A DNA stretch of 50,544 bases, from positions 1 through 50,544 of the forward strand of contig NZ_JABWRP020000029.1 in the NCBI RefSeq assembly GCF_014269035.2, in the 5' to 3' direction. This document shows positions 34,049 through 42,505 of the stretch, in pieces; positions within the stretch are counted from its first letter, which is position 1, and each line of letters begins with the position of its first letter. The notes below the pieces were generated by a model. That model saw only the letters and a program-made list of their open reading frames with translations. It did not search any database and had not been told where the DNA came from. The DNA comes from Pseudomonas vlassakiae (GTDB taxonomy: Bacteria > Pseudomonadota > Gammaproteobacteria > Pseudomonadales > Pseudomonadaceae). Made by a program: the position numbers and the translations under genes.

Positions 34049-34687
34049 ATGCCTACTCGTGAGATCCGCCATCCGCTGATCCGCCACAAGCTCGGCCTGA
34101 TGCGCCGTGCCGACATCAGCACCAAGAATTTTCGCGAACTCGCCCAGGAAGTCGGCGCCCTCCTGACCTACGAAGCCACCCAGGACCTGCCCCTCGAAAG
34201 CTACGAGATCGACGGCTGGTGCGGCAAGGTACAAGTTGAAAAAATTGCCGGCAAGAAGATCACCGTGGTACCGATCCTGCGCGCCGGCATCGGCATGCTC
34301 GACGGCGTACTCAGCCTGATCCCGGGCGCCAAGGTCAGCGCCGTGGGTGTTGCCCGCAACGAAGAAACCCTCGAAGCACACACCTACCTGGAAAAGCTCG
34401 CGCCAGACATCAACCAGCGCCTGGCCCTGATCATCGACCCGATGCTGGCGACCGGCGGTTCGATGGTGGCCACCATCGACCTGCTGAAAAAGGCCGGCTG
34501 CAAGGAGATCCGCGCCATGGTGCTGGTCGCCGCGCCGGAAGGTATCGAAGTGGTGGAGAAAGCCCACCCGGACGTGCAGATCTACACCGCTTCGATCGAC
34601 CAGCGCCTGAACGAGCATGGTTACATCGTCCCAGGCCTGGGCGATGCCGGTGACAAGATCTTCGGCACCAAGCAGAAGGACGCCTGA
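34049..34687 (+). CDS. upp: Uracil phosphoribosyltransferase
   Basis: A 212-aa enzyme that makes UMP from uracil and PRPP. Motifs are VVPILRAGIGMLDGV, the PRPP loop ALIIDPMLATGGSMVATI and the uracil-binding C-terminus YIVPGLGDAGDKIFGT. GGAG precedes the ATG by 6 nt. It is 2 bp before uraA, forming the usual uracil salvage operon. A 12-bp palindrome TAGATTAATCTA lies at 34003-34014 in the promoter region. Confidence 0.97.
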   Translation: MPTREIRHPLIRHKLGLMRRADISTKNFRELAQEVGALLTYEATQDLPLESYEIDGWCGKVQVEKIAGKKITVVPILRAGIGMLDGVLSLIPGAKVSAVGVARNEETLEAHTYLEKLAPDINQRLALIIDPMLATGGSMVATIDLLKKAGCKEIRAMVLVAAPEGIEVVEKAHPDVQIYTASIDQRLNEHGYIVPGLGDAGDKIFGTKQKDA

Positions 34688-34689
34688 CC

Positions 34690-35955
34690 ATGCAGGACGG
34701 CTTCAACGACCCGCTCTGGCGCCAGGTCGTCTCGGGCGCGCAGATGCTCTTCGTGGCATTCGGCGCGCTGGTGCTGATGCCGCTGATCACCGGCCTCGAC
34801 CCCAACGTGGCATTGTTCACCGCCGGCATCGGTACCCTGCTGTTCCAACTGGTCACCGGCCGTCAGGTACCGGTATTCCTGGCATCGAGCTTTGCCTTCA
34901 TCACCCCGATCATCCTCGCCAAGGGCCAGTTCGGCCTGGCCGAGACCATGGGCGGCGTGATGGCCGCAGGCTTCGTGTACACCTTCATGGGCTTGATGGT
35001 GAAGATCAAGGGCACCGGTTTCATCGACCGCATGCTGCCCCCTGTCGTCATCGGCCCGGTGATCATTTCCATCGGCCTGGCCATGGCCCCGATCGCGGCC
35101 AACATGGCGATGGGCAAGGCCGGTGACGGCAGCGTGCTGCTGCCGTACAAGACCGCGATGCTGATCTCCATGCCTGCGCTGCTGACGACGCTGATCGTCG
35201 CGGTGTTCGGCAAGGGCATCTTCCGCCTGGTACCGATCATTGCCGGCGTGCTGGTGGGCTTTGCCCTGTCGTTCGCCTTTGGCGTGGTCGACACCGCCAG
35301 GATCGCCGCCGCGCCGTGGCTGGAAATCCCCAACTTCACCGCACCGGCCTTCAACTGGCAGGCCATTCTGTTCATCGTGCCGGTCGCCCTGGCGCCGGCG
35401 ATCGAGCACATTGGCGGGGTGATTGCAGTCGGCAGTGTGACCGGCCGCGACTACCTGAAGAAACCCGGCCTGCACCGCACCCTGTTGGGTGACGGCCTGG
35501 CCACCACCGCAGCCGGCCTGTTCGGCGGCCCGCCCAACACCACCTACGCCGAAGTGACCGGTGCGGTGATGCTGACCAAGAACTACAACCCGAAGATCAT
35601 GACCTGGGCGGCAGTCTTTGCCATCACCCTGGCTTTCATCGGCAAGTTCGGCGCGCTGCTGCAGAGCATCCCGGTGCCGGTCATGGGCGGCATTCTGTGC
35701 CTGCTGTTCGGTTCGATCGCGGCGGTGGGCATGAACACCATGATCCGCCACAAGATCGACCTGGCCGAAGCGCGCAACCTGGTAATCGTTTCAGTGACCC
35801 TGGTGTTCGGTATCGGCGGCGTGCTGATCGGCAGCGGCGACGGCCCGGATGACTGGGGCCTGAAGGGTATTGCGCTGTGTGCCCTCGTGGCCATCGCGCT
35901 GAACCTTATCCTGCCGGGCAATGACGGCTGGAAGCACAAGAAGCTGGATGTGTAG
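34690..35955 (+). CDS. uraA: Uracil permease (NCS2 family)
   Basis: A 421-aa inner-membrane uracil:proton symporter of the NAT/NCS2 family with about 14 hydrophobic segments. Family blocks include VPVFLASSFAFITPIILAKG, the substrate-binding VALAPAIEHIGGVIAVG, and the motif LFGGPPNTTYAEVTGAV. It is translationally linked to upp (2-bp gap, AAGGA inside the upp end). Confidence 0.96.
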   Translation: MQDGFNDPLWRQVVSGAQMLFVAFGALVLMPLITGLDPNVALFTAGIGTLLFQLVTGRQVPVFLASSFAFITPIILAKGQFGLAETMGGVMAAGFVYTFMGLMVKIKGTGFIDRMLPPVVIGPVIISIGLAMAPIAANMAMGKAGDGSVLLPYKTAMLISMPALLTTLIVAVFGKGIFRLVPIIAGVLVGFALSFAFGVVDTARIAAAPWLEIPNFTAPAFNWQAILFIVPVALAPAIEHIGGVIAVGSVTGRDYLKKPGLHRTLLGDGLATTAAGLFGGPPNTTYAEVTGAVMLTKNYNPKIMTWAAVFAITLAFIGKFGALLQSIPVPVMGGILCLLFGSIAAVGMNTMIRHKIDLAEARNLVIVSVTLVFGIGGVLIGSGDGPDDWGLKGIALCALVAIALNLILPGNDGWKHKKLDV

Positions 35956-35974
35956 GGGCGCTCTCGTGCCACCA

Positions 35975-35995
35975 GGGGGCCGCAGGGCGGCCCCC
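35975..35995. terminator. GC hairpin between convergent uraA and hemH
   Basis: A perfect 9-bp stem GGGGGCCGC / GCGGCCCCC with a 3-nt loop lies between stops at 35955 and 36001. There is no T run, so termination is plausible but unproven. Confidence 0.6.
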
Positions 35996-36000
35996 TCGAT

Positions 36001-37014
36001 TCAGGCCTTTTCGCACATCCCCGCCAACACCCTCACCCACTCCGGGTGATCATTCAGGCACGGCACCAGCACCAGCTCCTTGCCGCCCGCTTCGACAAAC
36101 TGCTCGCTGCCACGCATGCCAATCTCTTCCAGCGTCTCGATGCAATCGGCAACGAACGCCGGGCACATCACCAGCAGCTTCTTCACCCCGGCTTTGGCCA
36201 GCTCGTCCAGGCGCGTCTCGGTGTAGGGCTCGATCCACTTGTCACGCCCCAACCGCGACTGGAACGACACCGACCACTTGCCATCCGGAATGCCCATCTT
36301 CGCCGCGAAGGCCTTGGCCGTAGCCAGGCACTGCCCGCGGTAACACACGGCACGCACTTCGGCGCTGGCATCGCGGCAGCAGTCGGCTGAACGCAGATCG
36401 TGCTTGCCGGTCGGGTACAGCTTCTTCAGGTGCCGCTCCGGCAAGCCATGGAAACTCAGCAACAGATGGTCGTAGTCCTGCTCGAGGTAAGGCCGGGCGC
36501 TGGCGACCAACGCGTTGATGTACTCAGGATGGTCATAGAACGGCTTCAGCACGCGCAACTGCAACGGCAACTGGCGCTCGGCCAACGTCTGCCTTGCCTG
36601 TTCCACCACGGTGGTGACCGTGCTGTCGGCGAACTGCGGATAAAGCGGCGCCAAGGTCACTTGGCGCACACCTTGTGCAGCCAGACGCGCCAGCACCTCG
36701 GGCAACGCCGGCTCACCGTAGCGCATGGCGATTTCCACCGGCCCGTGTGGCCAGTGTTCGACCATCGCCGCCTGCAAGCGACGGGTCAGGACCACCAGTG
36801 GCGAGCCTTCATCCCACCAGATCGAGGCGTAGGCGTGCGCCGACTGCTCCGGGCGCTTGATCAGGATCAGCGACACCAGCAGGCGTCGCACCGGCCAGGG
36901 CAAGTCGATCACGTAGGGGTCCATGAGGAACTGGTTGAGGTAGCGGCGCACATCGGCCACCGAGGTGGAGGCCGGCGAACCCAGGTTAACCAGCAGTAGA
37001 GCGTGATCGGTCAT
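36001..37014 (-). CDS. hemH: Ferrochelatase
   Basis: A 337-aa enzyme that inserts Fe2+ into protoporphyrin IX in the last step of haem synthesis. Signature blocks are LLVNLGSPASTSVADVRRYL, the catalytic His region LLLSFHGLPERHL, VSFQSRLGRDKWIEPYT and the Glu-bearing PAFVADCIETLEEI. The start is the ATG at 37014 with AAAGGA upstream; the frame runs to 37266 inside the neighbouring gene. It follows the TIGR01777 gene by 13 bp on the same strand. Confidence 0.96.
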   Translation of the reverse strand: MTDHALLLVNLGSPASTSVADVRRYLNQFLMDPYVIDLPWPVRRLLVSLILIKRPEQSAHAYASIWWDEGSPLVVLTRRLQAAMVEHWPHGPVEIAMRYGEPALPEVLARLAAQGVRQVTLAPLYPQFADSTVTTVVEQARQTLAERQLPLQLRVLKPFYDHPEYINALVASARPYLEQDYDHLLLSFHGLPERHLKKLYPTGKHDLRSADCCRDASAEVRAVCYRGQCLATAKAFAAKMGIPDGKWSVSFQSRLGRDKWIEPYTETRLDELAKAGVKKLLVMCPAFVADCIETLEEIGMRGSEQFVEAGGKELVLVPCLNDHPEWVRVLAGMCEKA

Positions 37015-37027
37015 GCAGCGTCCTTTG

Positions 37028-37933
37028 TCAGAGGCGGCTGGACAAGTTGCCCAGGGCCGATTGCAGATCGTTGAAGCGGAACGTGAAGCCTGCCGCCAGC
37101 AAGCGCACCGGGCGCGCTCGCTGGCCGCCGAGCAGCAAGGTCGACAGCTCGCCGAGACCGGCCTTGAGCAGCAAGCCGGGCATCGGCATGAATGCAGGCC
37201 GATGCAGCGCACGCCCCAGCGCCTTGGCGAAATCGCGGTTGCGGACCGGCTCTGGCGCGCAGGCATTATAGGGACCGCTGGTATCCTTGTGCTGCAAGAG
37301 AAAATCTATCAGGGCGATCTGGTCGTCGATATGCACCCACGGCATCCACTGCCGGCCATTCCCCAATGGCCCGCCCAGCCCCAGCTTGAACGGCAAGCGC
37401 AGGCGCGACAGGAATCCACCGTCGCTGGCCAGTACCAGCCCGGTGCGCACCAGCACCACGCGAATGCCAAGCTGCTGTGCGCGCTGGGCGGTTTCTTCCC
37501 AGGCGATGCACAGCTGGCTGGCGAAGTCCTCGCGAACCGGCGGTGAGGCCTCGGTCAGTTCGCGTTCGCCGCCATCGCCGTACCAGCCTACGGCGGAACC
37601 GGAAATCAGCACCTCCGGGCGCTGTTCACGGTTGCCCAGCCAGGCCAGCAGCTGCTCGGTGAGGGTGATGCGACTGGCCCACAGCAGGTTGCGCCGCGCG
37701 GCCGACCAGGGCCGATCGGCGATCGGCGCTCCGGCCAGATTGACCACTGCATCCACCTGCTCATCAGGGCCCAGATCCTCCAGCCGGCCAATGCCGCGCA
37801 CCCCGCTGCCACACAATCGCGAGACGTGTTCAGGGCGCCGACTCCACACGGTCAGGCGATGCCCCTTGCCCAGCCAGTACTGGCAAAGGTGCTGGCCGAT
37901 CAACCCGGTACCACCTGTCAGCAATATATGCAT
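37028..37933 (-). CDS. TIGR01777 family NAD(P)-binding epimerase-like protein
   Basis: A 301-aa extended-SDR protein. The N-terminal TGGTGLIGQHLCQYWL gives the nucleotide-binding glycines. Family-specific segments are VVNLAGAPIADRPWSAARR and ISGSAVGWYGDGGERELTE. A C-terminal DUF1731-like tail follows. The substrate is unknown. The start at 37933 has GAGG 8 nt upstream. It heads the operon with hemH and is divergent from the light-cluster FAD oxidoreductase. Confidence 0.92.
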   Translation of the reverse strand: MHILLTGGTGLIGQHLCQYWLGKGHRLTVWSRRPEHVSRLCGSGVRGIGRLEDLGPDEQVDAVVNLAGAPIADRPWSAARRNLLWASRITLTEQLLAWLGNREQRPEVLISGSAVGWYGDGGERELTEASPPVREDFASQLCIAWEETAQRAQQLGIRVVLVRTGLVLASDGGFLSRLRLPFKLGLGGPLGNGRQWMPWVHIDDQIALIDFLLQHKDTSGPYNACAPEPVRNRDFAKALGRALHRPAFMPMPGLLLKAGLGELSTLLLGGQRARPVRLLAAGFTFRFNDLQSALGNLSSRL

Positions 37934-38046
37934 GGCTGTGTCCTCGCAGCGTGCGGCCATGGTCTATTTTTAAGAACAAGGCACTTTTCCAGACCTATCG
38001 CTCTCGGATAACCATAGGCCAAGTTGCCTATGAAGCGGAATAACCT

Positions 38047-38070
38047 TATACAAAGATTGTGCATTGTACA
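38047..38070. promoter_or_regulatory. Candidate operator/promoter element A of the photolyase cluster
   Basis: TATACAAA, 9 nt, then TTGTACA lies about 50 bp before the FAD oxidoreductase start. The same pattern with the same spacing recurs at 39124-39147, before the next gene. The half-sites form an imperfect inverted repeat (CCTTATACAA / TTGTACAGG), as expected for a MerR-type dimer. Binding by the MerR regulator encoded downstream is inference. Confidence 0.55.
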
Positions 38071-38120
38071 GGTTTACCTGACAGCGTAGTCTGCCTACAG
38101 CAAGGTTCGAAGAGGCCATC

Positions 38121-39107
38121 ATGACAGTACCTATTGCCATCATCGGTGCCGGTATCGCCGGCCTGTCCGCCGCCCAGGCCCTGCAGAAGGCCGGGCAGTC
38201 CGTTCACTTGTTCGATAAAGGCCATGGCAGCGGCGGGCGCATGGCCAGCAAGCGCAGCGAAGCCGGCGCACTGGACCTGGGTGCGCAATATTTCACCGCC
38301 CGTGACCGGCGCTTCGTCGAGCAGGTGCAGCAGTGGGTCGCTGCCGGCTGGGCCGCGCAGTGGAAGCCGCAGCTGTACAACTACCGGGACGGTGAACTGA
38401 CCCCGTCTCCCGACGAACAGACCCGTTGGGTGGGCGTGCCGCGCATGAGCGCCATCACCCGCGGCCTGCTCAAGGACGTCACGGTGAACTTCGGCTGCCG
38501 TATCGCCGAAGTGTTCCGCGGCAAGCAATTCTGGCACCTGCAGGACACCGAAGGGTGCAGCCATGGCCCGTTCAGCCGCGTGGTGATCGCCGTACCCGCG
38601 CCCCAGGCCACTCAATTGCTGGCCGCCACGCCGAAGCTCGCGGCCGTGGCAGCCGGGGTGCAGATGGAACCGACCTGGGCCGTCGCCCTGGCCTTCCAGG
38701 CTCCACTGGAGACGCCGATGCAAGGCTGCTTCGTGCAAGGCAGCGCGCTCGACTGGCTGGCCCGCAACCGCAGCAAACCCGGCCGCGAAGAACACCTCGA
38801 TACCTGGGTGCTGCATGCCACATCCGACTGGAGCAGGCAGCACATCGACCTGGCCAAGGAAGAAGTGATCGAGCACCTGTGGGGTGAATTCGCCGAGCTG
38901 ATCGGCTGCGTGGTCCCGGCCCCGAGCTTCGCCCTGGCCCACCGCTGGCTGTATGCGCGGCCAACCAGCAATCACGAATGGGGAGCGCTGGCCGATGCCG
39001 ACCAAGGCCTCTATGCCTGTGGCGACTGGTGCCTGTCAGGCCGTGTCGAAGGCGCCTGGCTCAGTGGCCAGGAAGCTGCGCGGCGGCTGTTGGAGCACCT
39101 GGATTAA
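38121..39107 (+). CDS. NAD(P)/FAD-dependent amine-oxidase-like oxidoreductase
   Basis: A 328-aa flavoprotein. The FAD-binding motif IAIIGAGIAGLSAAQALQKAG is followed by the RGG-type block FDKGHGSGGRMASKR, and the C-terminal flavin segment is GLYACGDWCLSGRVEGAW. It belongs to the renalase/amine-oxidase-like group; the substrate is unknown. It is the first gene of the series leading to phrB, and it has candidate operator A upstream. GAGG lies before the ATG. Confidence 0.9.
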   Translation: MTVPIAIIGAGIAGLSAAQALQKAGQSVHLFDKGHGSGGRMASKRSEAGALDLGAQYFTARDRRFVEQVQQWVAAGWAAQWKPQLYNYRDGELTPSPDEQTRWVGVPRMSAITRGLLKDVTVNFGCRIAEVFRGKQFWHLQDTEGCSHGPFSRVVIAVPAPQATQLLAATPKLAAVAAGVQMEPTWAVALAFQAPLETPMQGCFVQGSALDWLARNRSKPGREEHLDTWVLHATSDWSRQHIDLAKEEVIEHLWGEFAELIGCVVPAPSFALAHRWLYARPTSNHEWGALADADQGLYACGDWCLSGRVEGAWLSGQEAARRLLEHLD

Positions 39108-39123
39108 CCTCGCGCGGCAGCGC

Positions 39124-39147
39124 TATACAAAAATACTAGTTTGCATA
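39124..39147. promoter_or_regulatory. Candidate operator/promoter element B of the photolyase cluster
   Basis: TATACAAA, 9 nt, then TTGCATA lies in the gap before the DUF523 gene. It aligns without gaps to element A at 38047-38070, sharing TATACAAA, the following AT two bases on, and TTG-A-A in the second half. Recurrence in two adjacent intergenic gaps suggests a shared regulator. Confidence 0.5.
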
Positions 39148-39170
39148 ACTTTCTGGCTGTGCTGGAATTA

Positions 39171-39200
39171 ACTTGTACGTGATAGATTCCTTGTACAAGT
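39171..39200. promoter_or_regulatory. Candidate operator C: perfect inverted repeat ACTTGTAC-N14-GTACAAGT
   Basis: Two perfect 8-bp arms are separated by 14 nt and end 14 bp before the DUF523 start codon; the right arm is itself part of the palindrome CTTGTACAAG. The half-site TTGTAC matches the right half of element A. Its position next to the ribosome site suggests repression, inferred only. Confidence 0.55.
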
Positions 39201-39214
39201 TTTCGGAGACAGCC

Positions 39215-40183
39215 ATGCCAGATCCTGCACCCGCACATAAGCCCCGTATCGCCATCAGCGCCTGCCTGACCGGCCATAGCGTGCGCTACAACGGCGGGCA
39301 CAAGGCTTCCGACCTGTGCCGTGAACAACTGCAAGCGCACTTCGATTGGTTGCCGGTATGCCCTGAGGTCGCCATCGGCCTGGGCGTGCCACGCGACCCG
39401 ATCCGACTGGTCGGCGACCCCTCGCGACCCGCCGTGGTCGGCACGCGCAACCCGGAGACCGACCTGACCGCCCCCCTGCGCAACTACGGCGAACAGATGG
39501 CCGATGAGCTCGATGACATCTGTGGCTACATCTTCATGCAGAAGTCCCCCTCCTGCGGCCTGGAGCGGGTCAAGGTCTATCAGGAAAACGGTTATCCTGC
39601 GCCGCAAGGCGGCATGGGGGCCTATGCCGCTGCCTTCTGCGCCCGTCGCCCGGACTTGCCGGTCGAGGAGGAAGGACGCCTGCACGATCCGGTGCTGCGC
39701 GAAAATTTCATCAGCCGCGTCTACGCCTACGCCGACTGGCAGCAATTGCTGGCGCAAGGGTTGAGCCGTGGCGCCCTGGTGCGTTTCCATTCACGCTACA
39801 AGTACCTGCTGATGGCCAACAATCCCCAGGCTTATCGCCAGCTCGGCCGCCTGCTGGGCAGCATGAGTCGGGAGGATGACCCCGAGCAGATCGGGCCTCG
39901 CTACTTCAGCCAGCTGATGCAAGCGCTGCGGCGTTGCGCCAGCCGGGGTACCCACGGCAATGTCCTGCAGCACCTGAGCGGCTACTTCAAGGACTCGCTG
40001 ACACAGCAGGACAAAGCTGAGCTGCAGCACCTGATCGGCCAGTACCAGCAAGGTGAAGTACCGCTGGTGGTGCCACTGACGCTGCTCAAGCATCACCTGC
40101 GCAAACATCCCGATCCTTACCTGCAACAACAGACATACCTGCAGCCCCACCCCGACAGCCTGGGGCTGCGCAATGCTGTCTGA
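39215..40183 (+). CDS. DUF523-DUF1722 fusion protein
   Basis: A 322-aa protein. The N-terminal DUF523 domain (residues 8-155) has conserved Cys residues in ISACLTGHSVRYNGGHK, VCPEVAIGLGVPRD and KSPSCGLERVKVY, suggesting a metal or Fe-S site. The C-terminal DUF1722 domain follows (about 200-310). This fusion is often encoded beside photolyases and MerR light regulators. Its biochemical function is not established. The start is ATG 39215 with CGGAG 6 nt upstream; the frame opens at a TTG inside operator C. It overlaps the regulator gene by 11 bp. Confidence 0.9.
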   Translation: MPDPAPAHKPRIAISACLTGHSVRYNGGHKASDLCREQLQAHFDWLPVCPEVAIGLGVPRDPIRLVGDPSRPAVVGTRNPETDLTAPLRNYGEQMADELDDICGYIFMQKSPSCGLERVKVYQENGYPAPQGGMGAYAAAFCARRPDLPVEEEGRLHDPVLRENFISRVYAYADWQQLLAQGLSRGALVRFHSRYKYLLMANNPQAYRQLGRLLGSMSREDDPEQIGPRYFSQLMQALRRCASRGTHGNVLQHLSGYFKDSLTQQDKAELQHLIGQYQQGEVPLVVPLTLLKHHLRKHPDPYLQQQTYLQPHPDSLGLRNAV

Positions 40184-41072
40184 AACGCTTGTGCCGATTG
40201 GCGAGCTGGCCCGGCGCACCGGCGTCAACCCGGTCACCTTGCGCGCCTGGGAGCGTCGCTATGGCTTGCTCAAGCCGCAACGCACCGCCAAAGGCCATCG
40301 TTTGTATGGGCAAGACCAGCTGGAACGGGTCCAGGCGATACTCGGCTGGCTTGAACGCGGTGCTTCGGTCGGTCAGGTTCGTGAGCTGCTCGATCAACCG
40401 GTGGAGCGTGCGCCGATGGGCGACTGGCAGCCGCGCCAGCTGCAGTTGATCGAAGCCATTGCCCACCTTTCCCAACGCAGTCTCGACCAGCAACTGAACC
40501 AGGTGATGGCCTTGTACCCCGCCGTGACGCTGTGCGAACAGTTGCTGCTGCCGCTGCTGGCGTCCCTCGCGGTGCGCTGGCGCAGCCACTTCAACGCGCG
40601 CCTCGAACAGGTGTTTTTCCATACCTGGCTACGCAGCAAGCTAGGGGCTCGGGTGTATCACGATAATCAATCGTTGCAGGGGCCGGCCGTGCTGCTCTGC
40701 GAAGACAGCGAGCGCCCGTTCGACCCAAGCCTGTGGCTGTGCGCCTGGCTGCTAAGCAGCAACGGCATCCCCGTAGAGGTGTTTGAACAACCGGTGGGCG
40801 GCGCGCAGCTGCAACGGGCCGTGACCACCCTGCAACCTCGGGCCGTGCTGATGCACCTTGGCCCACGCATCGATGCCAGCACCTTGCAGCGGACCTTGCA
40901 GGGCATCGGCGTGACCAAGCTGCTGGGCGGCGCCACCCTCGCCCTGCACCACGCCGAGCTGAACGCTTTCGATCTGCCCGACCTTTTCCTGTTCGATACC
41001 CCGCAGGCGGCATTGCGTGTGCTGCAAGGCAATGTGCGCCTGCCTGTAGAGACGAGTGCCCCATGCAACTGA
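40173..41072 (+). CDS. MerR family regulator, LitR/CarH-like with degenerate B12-binding region
   Basis: A 299-aa regulator. The MerR winged helix occupies residues 7-75 (IGELARRTGVNPVTLRAWERRYGLLKPQR in part). A helical-bundle domain and a cobalamin-binding-like domain follow. Adenosylcobalamin photoreceptors of this type carry an EH pair and a DxHxxG motif. Here the pair is Glu145-Gln146 and the second motif is replaced by CEDSERPFDPSLW, so B12 binding is doubtful. This fits the class II LitR group described in P. putida, which relies on a separate short LOV photoreceptor. None is seen in this window. It overlaps the genes on both sides (11 and 10 bp). Confidence 0.88.
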   Translation: MLSETLVPIGELARRTGVNPVTLRAWERRYGLLKPQRTAKGHRLYGQDQLERVQAILGWLERGASVGQVRELLDQPVERAPMGDWQPRQLQLIEAIAHLSQRSLDQQLNQVMALYPAVTLCEQLLLPLLASLAVRWRSHFNARLEQVFFHTWLRSKLGARVYHDNQSLQGPAVLLCEDSERPFDPSLWLCAWLLSSNGIPVEVFEQPVGGAQLQRAVTTLQPRAVLMHLGPRIDASTLQRTLQGIGVTKLLGGATLALHHAELNAFDLPDLFLFDTPQAALRVLQGNVRLPVETSAPCN

Positions 41073-42505
41073 TCTGGCTGCGCAGCGACCTGCGCATCGA
41101 CGACAACTCCGCCCTCAGCGTCGCCTGCGAACGCGGCCCGACCGTGGCCTTGTGGCTGGCCAGCCCCGGCCAATGGCAGGCCCACGACGACGCTGCCTGC
41201 AAGGTCGACTTCTGGCTGCGCAACCTGCGCCAGCTGCGCCAGGCACTGGAGCAACTGAACATTCCACTGCTGGTGCGCAAGATCGACACGTGGGACCAGG
41301 CGCCGGCAACCCTGCTCGACGTGTGCCGGCGGCACAACATCGAAGCGGTGCACTGGAACGACGAATACGGCATCAACGAGGAGCGGCGTGATGCAGCCAC
41401 GCGCAAGCTGCTGCAGGATGCCGGCGTGCGCGCTCACAGCTACCTGGACCAGCTGTTCTTCCGCCCGGGCACCATCGTGACTCGCAACGGTGACTACTTC
41501 CAGGTCTTCTCCCAGTTCAAGAAGGTCTGCCTGGAACACCTGCACCGCAGCCTGCCGACACTGGCCCCGCGGGTGAAGCGCCAGCAGCCACTGGATATCG
41601 CCAGCGACCCGATCCCAGAGCATATCGATGGCTTCGACAAGCCCGCCGTTGCGCTGAGTGATTACTGGCCCGCCGGTGAGGACCAGGCGCAGGCGCGGCT
41701 TGCCCGCTTTATCGATGAAACGGTCGAAGACTATGCGCACCTGCGCGACCTCCCGGCCAAACCTGGCACCAGCCAACTGTCTGCCTACCTGGCTGCTGGC
41801 GTGATCTCGCCCCGCCAATGCCTGCACGCAGCGCTGGCCAGCAACCGCGGCGAGCTCGACAGTGGCAGCAGCGGCGTGCAGACGTGGATCAACGAGTTAC
41901 TCTGGCGCGAGTTCTACAAGCACATCCTGACGGGTTACCCACAGGTCTCCAGGCATCGTGCCTTCCGCCCCCAGACCGAAGCCCTGCCCTGGCGCGATGC
42001 GCCAGACGATTTCAAGGCCTGGCAGGAGGGGCGTACCGGCTTCCCGATCATTGACGCGGCCATGCGCCAACTGCTGCACACCGGCTGGATGCACAACCGC
42101 CTGCGCATGATCGTCGCGATGTTCCTGAGCAAGAACCTGCTGATCGACTGGCGCCTGGGCGAACGGCACTTCATGCGCCATCTGATAGACGGTGATCTGG
42201 CCGCCAACAATGGCGGCTGGCAATGGAGCGCCTCCACCGGCACCGACGCAGTGCCCTATTTCCGCATCTTCAACCCGGTTTCCCAGTCGCAGCGGTTCGA
42301 CCCCGAAGGCCGCTTCATTCGCTACTGGCTACCGGAATTGCGCGGGCTGGACGAAAAATCCATCCACCAGCCCGTGAAGTCAGCGGATCTTTTTGCTAAT
42401 AATTCGTATCACAGTCCGATTGTCGATCTCGGCAGCAGTCGCCAGCGTGCACTGGAAGCCTTCAAGGGCCTACCACGCCGGCAGGATCAGAGGGCAGCAT
42501 CTTGA
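41063..42505 (+). CDS. phrB: Deoxyribodipyrimidine photolyase (class I CPD)
   Basis: A 480-aa blue-light DNA repair enzyme that splits cyclobutane pyrimidine dimers. The N-terminal antenna domain begins QLIWLRSDLRIDDNSAL. The C-terminal FAD-binding helical domain has WINELLWREFYKHILTGYP, GWMHNRLRMIVAMFLSKNLL and DLAANNGGWQWSASTGTDA. Length is usual for class I enzymes. It starts 10 bp inside the regulator gene and its stop overlaps the TTG start of the SDR gene, so the cluster is translationally coupled. Confidence 0.96.
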   Translation: MQLIWLRSDLRIDDNSALSVACERGPTVALWLASPGQWQAHDDAACKVDFWLRNLRQLRQALEQLNIPLLVRKIDTWDQAPATLLDVCRRHNIEAVHWNDEYGINEERRDAATRKLLQDAGVRAHSYLDQLFFRPGTIVTRNGDYFQVFSQFKKVCLEHLHRSLPTLAPRVKRQQPLDIASDPIPEHIDGFDKPAVALSDYWPAGEDQAQARLARFIDETVEDYAHLRDLPAKPGTSQLSAYLAAGVISPRQCLHAALASNRGELDSGSSGVQTWINELLWREFYKHILTGYPQVSRHRAFRPQTEALPWRDAPDDFKAWQEGRTGFPIIDAAMRQLLHTGWMHNRLRMIVAMFLSKNLLIDWRLGERHFMRHLIDGDLAANNGGWQWSASTGTDAVPYFRIFNPVSQSQRFDPEGRFIRYWLPELRGLDEKSIHQPVKSADLFANNSYHSPIVDLGSSRQRALEAFKGLPRRQDQRAAS

